From contig CP019169.1 of NCBI GenBank assembly GCA_001953215.1, forward strand, positions 3,596,001-3,660,000: a DNA stretch of 64,000 bases, in the 5' to 3' direction. The notes beneath the pieces were generated by a model. That model was not told where the DNA came from. It saw only the letters and a list, made by a program, of their open reading frames with translations, and made no database searches. Origin of the DNA: Betaproteobacteria bacterium GR16-43. Lineage in GTDB: Bacteria > Pseudomonadota > Gammaproteobacteria > Burkholderiales > Usitatibacteraceae. Both the position numbers and the translations under genes were made by a program. Positions within the stretch are counted from its first letter, which is position 1, and every line of letters begins with the position of its first letter. Below are positions 52,812-61,883 of this stretch, piece by piece.

Positions 52812-54504
52812 ATTTGCCGTGGAGCATCCAGATCAGCGCCGTGCCGCCGATCGAGATGAGGATGTGCCCGAAGGCCACCGTGCTCGAGTAGCCGATCACG
52901 GCCACGGGGCTTTCGGAGCGCTCCTGCACCGCCGCCAGGCCGGCGGTCATGGTCTGCGCGCCGGCCAGCGCGCCCAGCAGCAGCAGTGGATTCAGGCCCA
53001 GCACGAAACGACCCACCAGCAGGCCGACGAGTTGCGGCACCAGCGTGACCACGATGCCGCCCAGGAAGACCGTGAGCCCGATCTCCTTCAGCGCCTGCAG
53101 GAACACCGGACCGGCCTTGAGCCCGATCATCGAGACGAAGGCCGCGAGGCCGATCGACTTCATGAACTCGATGGCGTCGTGGGGGAGGATCGCGAACGTG
53201 GGACGCACCGAATTGCGCCAACCCATCGCGAGCCCGAACAGCAGCGTGGACACGCTCGATCCCATGGCGATGTGCAGCCCTCCAACCGGGAACGAGACGA
53301 CGATGCCGATCAGCGCGCCAAAGCAGACCGCGAGGCCGAGCGCCACGTAATCCGTGCCGGTGCCGTGCTGCAGGACATCGCCCACCTGCGCGCACACGCG
53401 CCGCACGGCGGGCTCCAGCCCATAGAGCGTGAGGATGTCGCCGCGATAGAGCTTCGTGCCGGGCGCGAGCGGGATCTCCTCGGCGCCGCGGCGGACCTTC
53501 TTCAGGAAGATGCCACGGACTTCCTCGCGCCCGCGCAGCTCGCGGATCGTCTTGCCGTGCGCGTCCTTGTTGTTCAGCACGACGTCGAAGGTGGCCGACG
53601 GCACGTCGAGCAGCTCGCGGTCGAAGGCTTCCGGCGCGCGGTCGCCGATCACGCGCAGCAGCGCCTCGTGGCTGCCGATCACCGCGATGATGTCGTTGTC
53701 CCGCAGCGTGAGGTCGGGCCGGGCTTCGAGGATCTTCCCGTCGCGGCGCACGCGCTCGATGAAGATGCGTGAATCCCGGACCTCGTTCTCGATCGCGTAG
53801 AGCGTCTTTCCCGCCAGCTTCGCGGGCGAGCCCAGCTGGTAGGCCCGCAACTCGAACATGTTGAAGGCCGAGGTGACCCCCTGCTTCTCCCGGACGAAGC
53901 CCAGTTCCTCCTCGACCTTGAGCGCCTCGGCCTTCAAGTCGATGCGAAGCAGCCACGGCCCGATGTACGAACAGAAGAAGATCACGCCGAAGGTGCCGAA
54001 GATGTACGTGAGCGCATCGGCGATCGGGATCTGCGAGACGAGGCGGCTCTTCTCGTCGTCGGAAATCGGCAGCGCGCGGATCGCCTCGCTCGCGGTGCCG
54101 ATCACGGGCGACTCGGTGAGACCGCCGGACATCATCCCCGCCGCATAGCCCATTTCGAGATTCAGCAGCTTGGCCATCGCGACCGCCGTGAGCAGGCCGG
54201 TCACGGGAATCACGATCCCCAGCGCCACCCAGCGCCAGCCGCCGTCACGAATGCCGCGGATGAATCCCGGCCCGGCCGAGTAGCCGATGCCGTACATGAA
54301 CAGCAGGAACAGGAGCGACTTGGCCGTATCGGAGATCGGGACGTGGACGAAGCTCCCGATCAGCAAGCCCGCGAGCAACGAACCGGTCACGGGGCCGAAG
54401 CCCACGCCCTTCACCTTGAACTTGCCGATCCAGTAGCCCACGCCGATGGCGAGGAAGACCGCGAGCTCGGGGTTCTTCTCGAAGTAGGGAGCGAGCCATT
54501 CCAT
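52810..54504 (-). CDS. AspT-type (YidE/YbjL) aspartate:alanine exchanger-like membrane protein
   Basis: A 564-residue transporter. Two AspT/AspAl-exchanger membrane domains flank two TrkA_C-like regulatory domains: helices such as LAVFLAIGVGYWIGKF, GFIRGIRDGGWRWVALG and, in the second half, LVGLLVGRFVLGLNPLLLLGALAGAQTMTAGL. The RCK_C parts include LRDNDIIAVIGSHEAL and LYRGDILTLYGLEPAVRR. In this family AspT swaps aspartate for alanine; many YidE homologues have unknown substrates. It converges with the lipoprotein gene across the 50-bp palindrome. Two attGCCCCCGGGG repeats lie upstream. Confidence 0.88.
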   Translation of the reverse strand: MEWLAPYFEKNPELAVFLAIGVGYWIGKFKVKGVGFGPVTGSLLAGLLIGSFVHVPISDTAKSLLFLLFMYGIGYSAGPGFIRGIRDGGWRWVALGIVIPVTGLLTAVAMAKLLNLEMGYAAGMMSGGLTESPVIGTASEAIRALPISDDEKSRLVSQIPIADALTYIFGTFGVIFFCSYIGPWLLRIDLKAEALKVEEELGFVREKQGVTSAFNMFELRAYQLGSPAKLAGKTLYAIENEVRDSRIFIERVRRDGKILEARPDLTLRDNDIIAVIGSHEALLRVIGDRAPEAFDRELLDVPSATFDVVLNNKDAHGKTIRELRGREEVRGIFLKKVRRGAEEIPLAPGTKLYRGDILTLYGLEPAVRRVCAQVGDVLQHGTGTDYVALGLAVCFGALIGIVVSFPVGGLHIAMGSSVSTLLFGLAMGWRNSVRPTFAILPHDAIEFMKSIGLAAFVSMIGLKAGPVFLQALKEIGLTVFLGGIVVTLVPQLVGLLVGRFVLGLNPLLLLGALAGAQTMTAGLAAVQERSESPVAVIGYSSTVAFGHILISIGGTALIWMLHGK

Positions 54505-54551
54505 GGGGACAGTCCCGTCGCGAGGCCGCGCGGCCGATCACCCACGTTGCC

Positions 54552-54584
54552 ATTGCCCCCGGGGGGCCGCAATTGCCCCCGGGG
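54552..54584 (-). promoter_or_regulatory. Direct repeats upstream of the AspT-type gene
   Basis: ATTGCCCCCGGGG occurs twice, at 54552-54564 and 54572-54584, exactly 20 bases (about two helical turns) apart. On the minus strand each reads CCCCGGGGGCAAT, loosely like CCCCAAGGTCCAAT. The pair is 47 bases before the AspT-type start and could be paired operator sites. Confidence 0.42.
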
Positions 54585-54596
54585 CCAGCCCTGCGG

Positions 54597-55160
54597 TCAG
54601 AACCGGAAGTCGATCCCGGCGATGTACGCGTCCACCTCGATCTTGTCCGCCCGCGTCCATTCGGCGAAGAAGCCCCAGTTGCGGTTGATGTTCCAGCGCG
54701 CACCCACGCCGTAGAACGCCCCGCTCTGGTGATCCTTGTCGTTGGCGACATACCCCGCGGCGCTCGCGTTGGCCTTCAGCTCGGCGCTGCCATAGCCAAT
54801 GCGCGCATACAGATCGAACGCCTCGCTCAGAGGGACGATGCCCACCGCGTTCAGCGCGAAGGCTTTCGCCTTGGCCGTGCCCGCGACGCCCACGCTGCCG
54901 AGCGAACCGCTGAAATCGTACTCGCCCAGGTCGTAGTACGCGGCCTCCAGCGCGAAGTTCGGGCTGAATCGATAGCCGCCGCGGAGGGTGTACGTGGTCG
55001 CGCTGTCGCCGACGGACGCATTGGGCAGGTTCAGGTCCGTGCCACTGACGTTGAGGTTTCCGCGGCCAATGCCGCCTCCGAAGTACCAGCTCTGCGCGAA
55101 GGCAGGTGCGGCGGACAAGCCGGCGGCGGCCACGAGGGCTGCAAGGACGATTCGATTCAT
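54597..55160 (-). CDS. Small outer-membrane beta-barrel protein (OmpA/OmpX-like)
   Basis: A 187-residue exported protein with a signal peptide ending PAFAQ. The body is an eight-strand barrel pattern: SWYFGGGIGRGNLNV, TYTLRGGYRFSPNFALEAAYYDLG, AFALNAVGIVPLSEAFDLYARIGYG, GAFYGVGARWNINRNWGFFAEWTR and IAGIDFRF with terminal aromatic Phe. This is the OmpA-like/opacity-type transmembrane domain. The role is likely structural or surface. It is divergent from the alpha/beta hydrolase gene, with candidate site 2 between. Confidence 0.88.
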   Translation of the reverse strand: MNRIVLAALVAAAGLSAAPAFAQSWYFGGGIGRGNLNVSGTDLNLPNASVGDSATTYTLRGGYRFSPNFALEAAYYDLGEYDFSGSLGSVGVAGTAKAKAFALNAVGIVPLSEAFDLYARIGYGSAELKANASAAGYVANDKDHQSGAFYGVGARWNINRNWGFFAEWTRADKIEVDAYIAGIDFRF

Positions 55161-55252
55161 GGGGTTCTCCGTGTTGGAAGCGGGATATGGCCCTGCGATG
55201 CTCGCCCGTCCGAGGGGGGCGCGACAATCGGCACAAGGGGCAATACGGGTTG

Positions 55253-55266
55253 CCCCAAGGTCCAAT
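55253..55266 (+). promoter_or_regulatory. Candidate FixJ-type operator, site 2
   Basis: CCCCAAGGTCCAAT, identical to site 1. It is preceded by GGGGCAA (55237-55243) and TTGCCCC (55250-55256), perfect seven-base inverted repeats. It lies between divergent genes and covers the expected -35 position of the TAGCAT hexamer (55277-55282), six bases before the ATG at 55289. Confidence 0.52.
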
Positions 55267-55288
55267 GCCTTTCGAGTAGCATCGACCG

Positions 55289-56296
55289 ATGCCCTCCCCC
55301 CTTCCCCGCTCGTTCCTTGCACTCCTTGTCGCCGCGTCGCTGCAGGCCGCCGTTGCCGCCGACGACCCGGCCTTCGATGTCCCGCAGTGGAAGGACACGG
55401 CGCCCCACAAATCGGGGCTCGTGCCCGCGAATGGCACGCGCCTGAACGTCGTCGACTGGGGCGGGACGGGGCCGGTCCTCGTGATGATCCACGGGATCGG
55501 GGATAACCCGCACGTGTTCGACGACCTCGCGAATGCGTTGCGCGGGCGTTTCCGCGTGATCGCCTATGCGCGCCGCGGCCACGGACATTCCGATTCGCCC
55601 GAGGGCCCGTACACGCTGCCCGCGTACGTGGAGGACCTGCGCGGCGTGATGGACCAGTTGAAGATCCCGAAGGCGCACCTGCTCGGCTGGGCGATGGGCG
55701 GCAACGAGATCACGAAGTTCGCGGGCCTGTATCCGGCGCGGGTGAACAAGCTCGTGTATCTCGAAGCCGGATACGACTGGTCCGATCCCGCGTTCGTGAA
55801 CAAATTCCTGGCGGCCGCATCGTCGCTCGGACCGGAACCCGCGGAGCTGCGTTCGATCGTGATCTTCCGGAACTGGTATCGCACCGCGTGGCTGGGGCCG
55901 GACACGCCCTGGACGCCGGGCCTGGAGAGCTACCTGCGGGACGGCGTGCGCTTCCGGTCCGACGGCCTCGTGCAGCCGGTGCCCACCGACAAGGTCGTCG
56001 AGGCCCTCGTCAAGTCGCTCACCGACCCGCCACGCGATTACGCGAGCGTGAAGGCGCCCGCGCTCGTGCTCTACGCGACGTCCTTCTTCCCGCCGGCCCC
56101 CGAGCGGCCCGAGGCCGACGCCGCGATGAAGGAGTTCAACGCCTTCATGGCGAGCTTCCGCAAGGGGAGCCGGGAGCGGATCGAGCGCGAGTTGAAGGGC
56201 GCTGTCGTGAAGGACGTGCCGGATCGCAACCACATGTCGATCGGCGTGCGGGATCCGCAGGGACTGGCCAAAACGATCGGGGAATTCCTGAAATGA
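55289..56296 (+). CDS. Exported alpha/beta hydrolase-fold protein lacking the nucleophilic serine
   Basis: A 335-residue protein with a signal peptide ending QAAVAAD. The fold is clear: GPVLVMIHGIGDNPHVFDDL (oxyanion loop), YARRGHGHSDSPEGPYTLPAYVEDL, and a C-terminal histidine in DRNHMSIG. At the nucleophile elbow the sequence is LLGWAMGGNEI, where GxSxG is expected; the codon is GCG, alanine. The protein may be inactive as a hydrolase or use another residue. It is divergent from the barrel protein and shares a control region with it. Confidence 0.86.
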   Translation: MPSPLPRSFLALLVAASLQAAVAADDPAFDVPQWKDTAPHKSGLVPANGTRLNVVDWGGTGPVLVMIHGIGDNPHVFDDLANALRGRFRVIAYARRGHGHSDSPEGPYTLPAYVEDLRGVMDQLKIPKAHLLGWAMGGNEITKFAGLYPARVNKLVYLEAGYDWSDPAFVNKFLAAASSLGPEPAELRSIVIFRNWYRTAWLGPDTPWTPGLESYLRDGVRFRSDGLVQPVPTDKVVEALVKSLTDPPRDYASVKAPALVLYATSFFPPAPERPEADAAMKEFNAFMASFRKGSRERIERELKGAVVKDVPDRNHMSIGVRDPQGLAKTIGEFLK

Positions 56297-56324
56297 GAAC
56301 AAGAACTAGAACGTAGCCAACGCC

Positions 56325-56330
56325 TATAAT
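56325..56330 (+). promoter_or_regulatory. -10 box of mmsA
   Basis: A perfect TATAAT lies 25 bases before the mmsA start, with an AGGAGG ribosome site between. A -35 match at 17 bases is not seen, so an activator may be needed. Confidence 0.5.
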
Positions 56331-56355
56331 TGGGGGGTTCTTTCAGGAGGCTCTC

Positions 56356-57882
56356 ATGGCAGCGAATCCCCAGGTCGTCACCGGCACGGTCCCCACCGTC
56401 AAGCTTCTCATCAACGGGCAGTTCGTCGAGTCCAAGGCCAAGGCCTGGCGCGACGTCGTGAACCCCGCCACGCAGGAAGTCCTCGCGCGCGTGCCGATGT
56501 GCGGCGCCGACGAGGTCGACCTCGCGGTGAAATCGGCGGCCGAAGCCTTCAAGACGTGGAGGAACACGCCGCTCGGAGCCCGGGCCCGCGTGATGCTCAA
56601 GCTCCAGGAGCTGATCCGGCGCGACATGAAGAAGCTCGCCGCGTGCCTCACCGCCGAGCAGGGCAAGACGCTGCCGGATGCGGAAGGCGACATCTTCCGC
56701 GGCCTCGAAGTGGTCGAGCACGCGTGCTCCATCGGCACCCTCTCGCTGGGCGAGTTCGCCGAGCAGGTGGCCAACGGCGTCGACACGTACTACCTGCGCC
56801 AACCCATCGGCGTGTGCGCCGGCATCACGCCGTTCAATTTCCCCGCGATGATCCCGCTGTGGATGTTCCCGATGGCGATCGTCTGCGGCAACACTTTCGT
56901 GATGAAGCCCTCCGAGCAGGACCCGATGACGCCGATGCTGCTGGCCGAACTCGCGCTCGAAGCGGGCGTGCCCCCGGGCGTGCTGAACATCGTGCACGGC
57001 GGCAAGGAATCGGTGGATGCGCTTTGCACGCACCCGACCATCCAGGCGGTCTCGTTCGTCGGCTCGTGCCACGTCGGCGAGCACGTCTACAAACTCTCGT
57101 CGGAAAACGGCAAGCGCGCGCAATGCATGATGGGCGCCAAGAACCACGCGGTGGTGATGCCCGACGCGAACAAGGAACAGTCGCTGAACGCGCTCGTGGG
57201 CGCCGGGTTCGGTGCCGCGGGCCAGCGTTGCATGGCAACGTCGGTGGCGGTGCTGGTGGGTGACGCCAACAAATGGATCCCCGACATCGTCGCCAAGGCG
57301 AAGACGCTGAAATTGAACGGCGGCACCGAGAAAGGCGCGGACCTCGGTCCCGTGATCTCGAAGCAGGCCAAGGAGCGCATCGAGGGCCTGATCGCCGATG
57401 GCGTGAAGGAAGGCGCCAAGCTCGAGCTCGACGGCCGCAACCAGAAGGTGCCGGGCTACGAGCAAGGCAACTTCATCGCGCCGACGGTGTTCTCGGGCGT
57501 GAAGCCGAACCACAAGGTCTATACGCACGAAATCTTCGGGCCGGTGCTGGTGCTGGTTTCCGTCGAGACGCTGGACGAGGCGATCGAGCTCATCAACAAG
57601 AACCCGTATGGCAACGGCACCGGCATCTTCACGCAGTCCGGCGCCGCGGCGCGCAAGTTCCAGAACGAGGTGGACGTGGGGCAGGTCGGCATCAACGTGC
57701 CCATCCCCGTGCCGGTGCCGTATTTCTCCTTCACCGGTTCGCGCGGCTCGAAGCTGGGCGACCTCGGCCCCTACGGCAAGCAGGTGATCCAGTTCTACAC
57801 GCAGGTGAAGACGGTCACGGCGCGCTGGTTCGACGATTCCACGGTGAATCCCGGAATCCACACCACCATCTCGCTCAAGTAG
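56356..57882 (+). CDS. mmsA: Methylmalonate-semialdehyde dehydrogenase (CoA-acylating)
   Basis: A 508-residue aldehyde dehydrogenase that converts methylmalonate semialdehyde to propionyl-CoA in valine and thymine breakdown. [13 protein letters not shown] starts the family fold, [24 protein letters not shown] (in parts) binds [16 protein letters not shown] is specific to MmsA, and Cys292 in [14 protein letters not shown] is catalytic. The C-terminus has [24 protein letters not shown]. It begins the valine module; mmsB follows after one inserted gene. A good ribosome site, CAGGAGG, lies seven bases before the ATG. Confidence 0.94.
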   Translation: MAANPQVVTGTVPTVKLLINGQFVESKAKAWRDVVNPATQEVLARVPMCGADEVDLAVKSAAEAFKTWRNTPLGARARVMLKLQELIRRDMKKLAACLTAEQGKTLPDAEGDIFRGLEVVEHACSIGTLSLGEFAEQVANGVDTYYLRQPIGVCAGITPFNFPAMIPLWMFPMAIVCGNTFVMKPSEQDPMTPMLLAELALEAGVPPGVLNIVHGGKESVDALCTHPTIQAVSFVGSCHVGEHVYKLSSENGKRAQCMMGAKNHAVVMPDANKEQSLNALVGAGFGAAGQRCMATSVAVLVGDANKWIPDIVAKAKTLKLNGGTEKGADLGPVISKQAKERIEGLIADGVKEGAKLELDGRNQKVPGYEQGNFIAPTVFSGVKPNHKVYTHEIFGPVLVLVSVETLDEAIELINKNPYGNGTGIFTQSGAAARKFQNEVDVGQVGINVPIPVPVPYFSFTGSRGSKLGDLGPYGKQVIQFYTQVKTVTARWFDDSTVNPGIHTTISLK

Positions 57883-58979
57883 TGCGGCTCGTGACACCCC
57901 CGGAGGTGGTCCCTCGGGGGTCGAACTGGTTCGACGGCCTGGAGATGCTGCGCGGCCTCGCGGCCGTCTCGGTGATGCTGTTCCATTGCACGGGCCTGAT
58001 GCCGGTGGACGCCACGGGCACGTCGATCTCCCTGATGCGCGCCGGTTGGATCGGCGTGGACCTCTTCTTCGTCATCAGCGGCTACGTGATCACCGATTCC
58101 GCGCTGCGCCAGGGCGGGACGGCCGCGTACGGCGCGAACTTCTGGCGCGCCCGGTTCGCGCGCATCGTTCCGCTCTACTACCTCACCTCGGTCGTGTTCC
58201 TCCTGCTGGTGGATCCCGACCCGCTGTTCAGGGACACGGCTTTCCAGCTCGCGACGCATGGGCTGTTCTTCCACCACATGTTCGAGTCGACCGCGTTCAG
58301 CATCAACGGCGTCACGTGGTCGCTGGGCGTCGAGATGCAGTTCTACCTGGTCGCCTTCCTGCTCGTGCCGTGGCTCGGGCGCTGGTCGCGCGGAGCGACG
58401 ATCGCCGCCTTCGTCGCCGCGTTGGCGGGCGTGCTGGCGTGGCGCTGGTTCGCGTGGCGCGCGCTCCAGGGCGGCCCGGATGCCACCCTCAGCCACTGGC
58501 TCTCCCAGGCCCCGGCCCTCTTCGACAGCTTCGCGCTCGGCGCGCTGGTGCGGCTCTTTCGCATCCGCGGGGGCGGTTCGGGCCGCGCCGCCGCGTACGC
58601 CACGGCGGCCTTCATCCTCCTCGTCGCCATCTTCCTTCTCTACGACACCTACGCCGCCCGGTACTTCCAGTCGGCCCCGATGGCGGTGCTGTTCCGCACG
58701 CTGGTGGCGATGTGCGGCGGGCTCGCCCTGCTCGCCGCGCTCTCGGCGCCACCCGCGGCCTCTCCGGCGTGGCGCCCCTTCCTCTACCTCGGAAGCATCA
58801 GCTATGGCATCTACCTCTGGCACCTGTTCGCGCTGTATACCGTGCAGCAGCTTTGGCCGTGGCAGGAATGGGCGGCCGTCCCGGCGGTGATCGGGCTGAC
58901 GATCCTGCTGGCCGGCGCGAGCCACCGGTGGGTCGAGGAACCCTGCATGCGTTGGGCGCGGCGCCGCCGCGCGGCTTGA
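57882..58979 (+). CDS. Acyltransferase 3 family membrane protein
   Basis: A 365-residue membrane enzyme with about ten helices, of the OafA/YrhL-type acyltransferase family. LEMLRGLAAVSVMLFHCTGL with the conserved R-x(n)-H pattern, GWIGVDLFFVISGYVIT and NFWRARFARIVPLYYL are the family signatures, and SYGIYLWHLF is the C-terminal hallmark. Members add acetyl or other acyl groups to surface polysaccharides or peptidoglycan. The GTG at 57882 overlaps the mmsA stop; a GTG at 57891 is possible. Its place within valine genes is unexplained. Confidence 0.87.
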   Translation: MRLVTPPEVVPRGSNWFDGLEMLRGLAAVSVMLFHCTGLMPVDATGTSISLMRAGWIGVDLFFVISGYVITDSALRQGGTAAYGANFWRARFARIVPLYYLTSVVFLLLVDPDPLFRDTAFQLATHGLFFHHMFESTAFSINGVTWSLGVEMQFYLVAFLLVPWLGRWSRGATIAAFVAALAGVLAWRWFAWRALQGGPDATLSHWLSQAPALFDSFALGALVRLFRIRGGGSGRAAAYATAAFILLVAIFLLYDTYAARYFQSAPMAVLFRTLVAMCGGLALLAALSAPPAASPAWRPFLYLGSISYGIYLWHLFALYTVQQLWPWQEWAAVPAVIGLTILLAGASHRWVEEPCMRWARRRRAA

Positions 58980-59004
58980 TCGGAGCGATGGTATTGTTTC
59001 TTCC

Positions 59005-59892
59005 ATGAAAATCGGATTCATCGGCCTGGGCCACATGGGCAACCCCATGTGCCGCAACCTCCTCAAGCACGGGCACACGCTCAAGGTGTACGACGTGGTG
59101 CCGGACCTCGTCCGCAAGGCGACCGAACACGGGGCGAAGGCCGCGGAGTCGATCGCCGATACGGCCCGGGGCGTCGATGTCGTCATCACGATGCTTCCGT
59201 CCTCGCCGCACGTTCGCAGCGTCTACATGGGGCCCTCGGGGCTCATCGCGAATGCGGCGCCCGGCACGCTGCTGATCGACTCGTCCACGATCGACCCGCT
59301 GACCGCTCGGGAAGTCGAGATGGACACTCGCGGGAAGAACTGCCCGATGGTGGACGCGCCCGTCTCCGGCGGCGTGGGCGGCGCCGAAGCCGGCACGCTC
59401 ACCTTCATGGTCGGCGGCGAGCCGGCGGACTACGAAGCCGCGAAGCCGATCCTGCAGGCGATGGGCAAGAACATCGTCCATTGCGGCGGCCCGGGCAACG
59501 GCCAGGTCGCGAAGATCTGCAACAACATGATGCTGGCCATCGAGATGATCGCGACCTCGGAGGGCATGACCCTCGCCGCGAAGCTCGGGATGGATCCCAA
59601 GGTGTTCGCCGGCATCGTGAATACGTCGTCGGGCCGCTGCTGGAGCTCGGACACGTACAACCCCTACCCCGGCGTGCTCGATGGCGTGCCCGCATCGCGC
59701 GACTACGTGGGCGGCTTCGGGTCGGACCTGATGCTGAAGGACCTGACGCTCGTCACCGACGCCGCGAAGTCCGCGAAGCAGCCCGTGCTCCTCGGGGCGC
59801 TGGCCCAGCAGATCTACCAGAAGCATTCGTCGGACGGGAATGGAGCCCGGGACTTCAGCAGCGTGATCCTCCAATACCTCCAGAAAAAGTAA
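59005..59892 (+). CDS. mmsB: 3-hydroxyisobutyrate dehydrogenase
   Basis: A 295-residue enzyme that oxidises 3-hydroxyisobutyrate to methylmalonate semialdehyde, the substrate of MmsA. The NAD motif GFIGLGHMGNPM is at 4-15, the substrate loop is DAPVSGGVGGAEAGTLTFMVGG, and the catalytic lysine is Lys170 in GNGQVAKICNN. A TATTGT hexamer lies seven bases before the ATG. The stop codon shares a base with repeat copy 5. Length and all motifs are normal. Confidence 0.94.
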   Translation: MKIGFIGLGHMGNPMCRNLLKHGHTLKVYDVVPDLVRKATEHGAKAAESIADTARGVDVVITMLPSSPHVRSVYMGPSGLIANAAPGTLLIDSSTIDPLTAREVEMDTRGKNCPMVDAPVSGGVGGAEAGTLTFMVGGEPADYEAAKPILQAMGKNIVHCGGPGNGQVAKICNNMMLAIEMIATSEGMTLAAKLGMDPKVFAGIVNTSSGRCWSSDTYNPYPGVLDGVPASRDYVGGFGSDLMLKDLTLVTDAAKSAKQPVLLGALAQQIYQKHSSDGNGARDFSSVILQYLQKK

Positions 59893-59906
59893 GGGGTCAG
59901 ACCCCT
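59892..59906. repeat. GGGGTCAGAC-type palindromic repeat, copy 5 (minimal)
   Basis: AGGGGTC and GACCCCT flank a single A. It fills the 21-base gap between mmsB and the hydratase gene, touching the mmsB stop. Confidence 0.8.
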
Positions 59907-59913
59907 AAGCCCC

Positions 59914-60681
59914 ATGATCGAACACCGCATCGACGGCCACACGGCCTTCCTCACGATCAACAACCCGCCGGCGAACACGTGGACGCCGGAAAGCCTGCGC
60001 CAGCTCGAGCTGCTCGTCGCCACGTTGAACGCGGATCGCAGCATCTACGCCGCGGTGATCACGGGCGCGGGAAGCAAGTTCTTCTCGGCCGGGGCGGACT
60101 TGAAGAGCTTCCAGAGCGACAAGGTGCTCGCCCGGCATTTCATCGCGTGCTTCGGTGCGGCCTTCGAGGCGCTGATGAACGCGCGCTTCGTGACGATCGC
60201 CGCGATCAACGGCTACGCAATGGGCGGAGGACTGGAGTGCTGCCTGTCCACCGACATCCGCATCGCCGAGGCGCATGCGCAGATGGCGCTGCCGGAACCC
60301 GCGGTCGGCCTGCTGCCTTCGGGCTGCGGCACGCAGAACCTCCCGTGGCTCGTGGGCGAAGGCTGGGCCAAGCGCATCATCCTCACGAACGAGCGCGTGG
60401 ACGCACAGACCGCGCTTCGCATCGGCCTCGTGCAAGAGGTCGTCGAGAAGGGCCAGGGCCTCGCGAAGGCCACCGAACTCGCCGAACGCGTGGCCACGCT
60501 GAGCCCGCTCTCGGTCGAGTACTGCAAGGGCCTCATCCACAACGCGCGCAACGGCATTCCCCGACCCGCCGGACTCGCGCTCGAACGCGAACGCTTCATG
60601 GATCTCTTCGACCACTCGGACCAGCAGGAGGGCGTCACGGCCTTCCTGGAGAAACGCAAAGCCGAATGGAAGAACGACTAG
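59914..60681 (+). CDS. Enoyl-CoA hydratase
   Basis: A 255-residue crotonase-fold enzyme that hydrates an enoyl-CoA. The oxyanion region is FFSAGADLKSF, and the two catalytic glutamates are Glu108 in YAMGGGLECCL and Glu128 in ALPEPAVGLLP. In the valine pathway this step is hydration of methacrylyl-CoA to 3-hydroxyisobutyryl-CoA, the substrate of the next enzyme. The gene is eight bases past a palindromic repeat and its end overlaps the next gene by 16 bases. Specificity for methacrylyl-CoA is inferred from context. Confidence 0.9.
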   Translation: MIEHRIDGHTAFLTINNPPANTWTPESLRQLELLVATLNADRSIYAAVITGAGSKFFSAGADLKSFQSDKVLARHFIACFGAAFEALMNARFVTIAAINGYAMGGGLECCLSTDIRIAEAHAQMALPEPAVGLLPSGCGTQNLPWLVGEGWAKRIILTNERVDAQTALRIGLVQEVVEKGQGLAKATELAERVATLSPLSVEYCKGLIHNARNGIPRPAGLALERERFMDLFDHSDQQEGVTAFLEKRKAEWKND

Positions 60682-61769
60682 AAGCGGCCGGGGGCGAACT
60701 CCTCGCCCACGTCCGCAACGGGGTGGCCACGGTCACCCTGAACCGCCCGGCCGCGCTGAACGCGCTCACGTTCGGCATGATCCAGGGCCTGGCCGCGTGG
60801 CTCGAGGCCTGGGTGAAGGACGAGCGCGTGAAGGTGATCGTGCTGCGCGGCGCCGGCGAGAAGGCTTTCTGCGCGGGCGGCGACGTGCGAGCGCTCTACG
60901 AGGGCTGGAAGGCCGGCCGGACGGACCTGCTGGACTTCTTCATCACCGAGTACGCGCTCGATTTCCGCATCCACACGTTTCCGAAGCCCGTGGTCGCGGT
61001 GATGGACGGCATCGTGATCGGCGGCGGCATGGGTCTCGCACAAGGTGCGTCGCTGCGGATCGCGACCGACAAGACGAAGATGGCGATGCCCGAAACCACG
61101 ATCGGGCTCTTTCCCGACGTCGGCGGTAGCTGGTTCCTTTCGCGATCGCCCGGTCACGTGGGGACCTACCTGGGCCTCGTCGGCAACACGATCCGCGCGG
61201 CAGACGCGCTCTACGCCAAGCTCGCCGACGTCTACTTGCCGCCCGAATCGCTGGGGCGTCTCGACGAGGTGTTGACGAACGACGTCGCCACCGCTTCGTA
61301 TCCGCGCGGCGCGCTGGATGCGGTGAAGGCGAAGCTCGGTGCGGAGCCGAAGGAGCCCGGCGAATTGCCCGGATTGCGCAAGGCCATCGACATGATCTTC
61401 GGGATGCCCTCGCCCGCCGCCATCGCCGAGGCGCTGACGACCACGGACTTCGGTGTCGGGGACTGGCCGGAACGCACGCGCGCTGCCCTCGCGAAGCGCT
61501 CTCCCACGATGCTCGCTGTCACGCAGGAGCAACTGCATCGCGGCCGGCAAAGCAGCCTCGCGGAAGTCTTCCGCACGGAACTCGGCATGGTCGCCACCGC
61601 GCTCGAGTACGGCGACTTCATGGAAGGCGTGCGTGCGCTGCTGGTCGACAAGGACAACGCGCCCCGCTGGCGGGTGGCGAGCGTCGACGCGGTCCCGGAA
61701 GCCGACGTCGCGAAATTCTTCGCGCGCCGCTGGAGCGACGCGGCCCATCCCCTGGCCCACCTGAAGTGA
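60666..61769 (+). CDS. 3-hydroxyisobutyryl-CoA hydrolase
   Basis: A 367-residue crotonase-family hydrolase that releases 3-hydroxyisobutyrate from its CoA ester in valine degradation. AFCAGGDVRALYEGWKAG, VVAVMDGIVIGGGMGLAQGASLRIAT and MAMPETTIGLFPDVGGSWFLSRSPG are diagnostic for the HIBCH group; the family glutamate and aspartate (PETTIGLFPDVGG) are present. The length of about 350-380 residues separates it from ordinary hydratases. It overlaps the hydratase gene by 16 bases. Confidence 0.92.
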   Translation: MEERLEAAGGELLAHVRNGVATVTLNRPAALNALTFGMIQGLAAWLEAWVKDERVKVIVLRGAGEKAFCAGGDVRALYEGWKAGRTDLLDFFITEYALDFRIHTFPKPVVAVMDGIVIGGGMGLAQGASLRIATDKTKMAMPETTIGLFPDVGGSWFLSRSPGHVGTYLGLVGNTIRAADALYAKLADVYLPPESLGRLDEVLTNDVATASYPRGALDAVKAKLGAEPKEPGELPGLRKAIDMIFGMPSPAAIAEALTTTDFGVGDWPERTRAALAKRSPTMLAVTQEQLHRGRQSSLAEVFRTELGMVATALEYGDFMEGVRALLVDKDNAPRWRVASVDAVPEADVAKFFARRWSDAAHPLAHLK

Positions 61770-61883
61770 TCCTGAAGCCGGCACCCCGTGCCGGTTGCCA
61801 TGCCTCTCGAATCTGGTGCCGGACTGAGGGCCCGATTTGGACGAGAATGTGAGTCCCTTCGATACCACCCTCAAGGACCCTCC

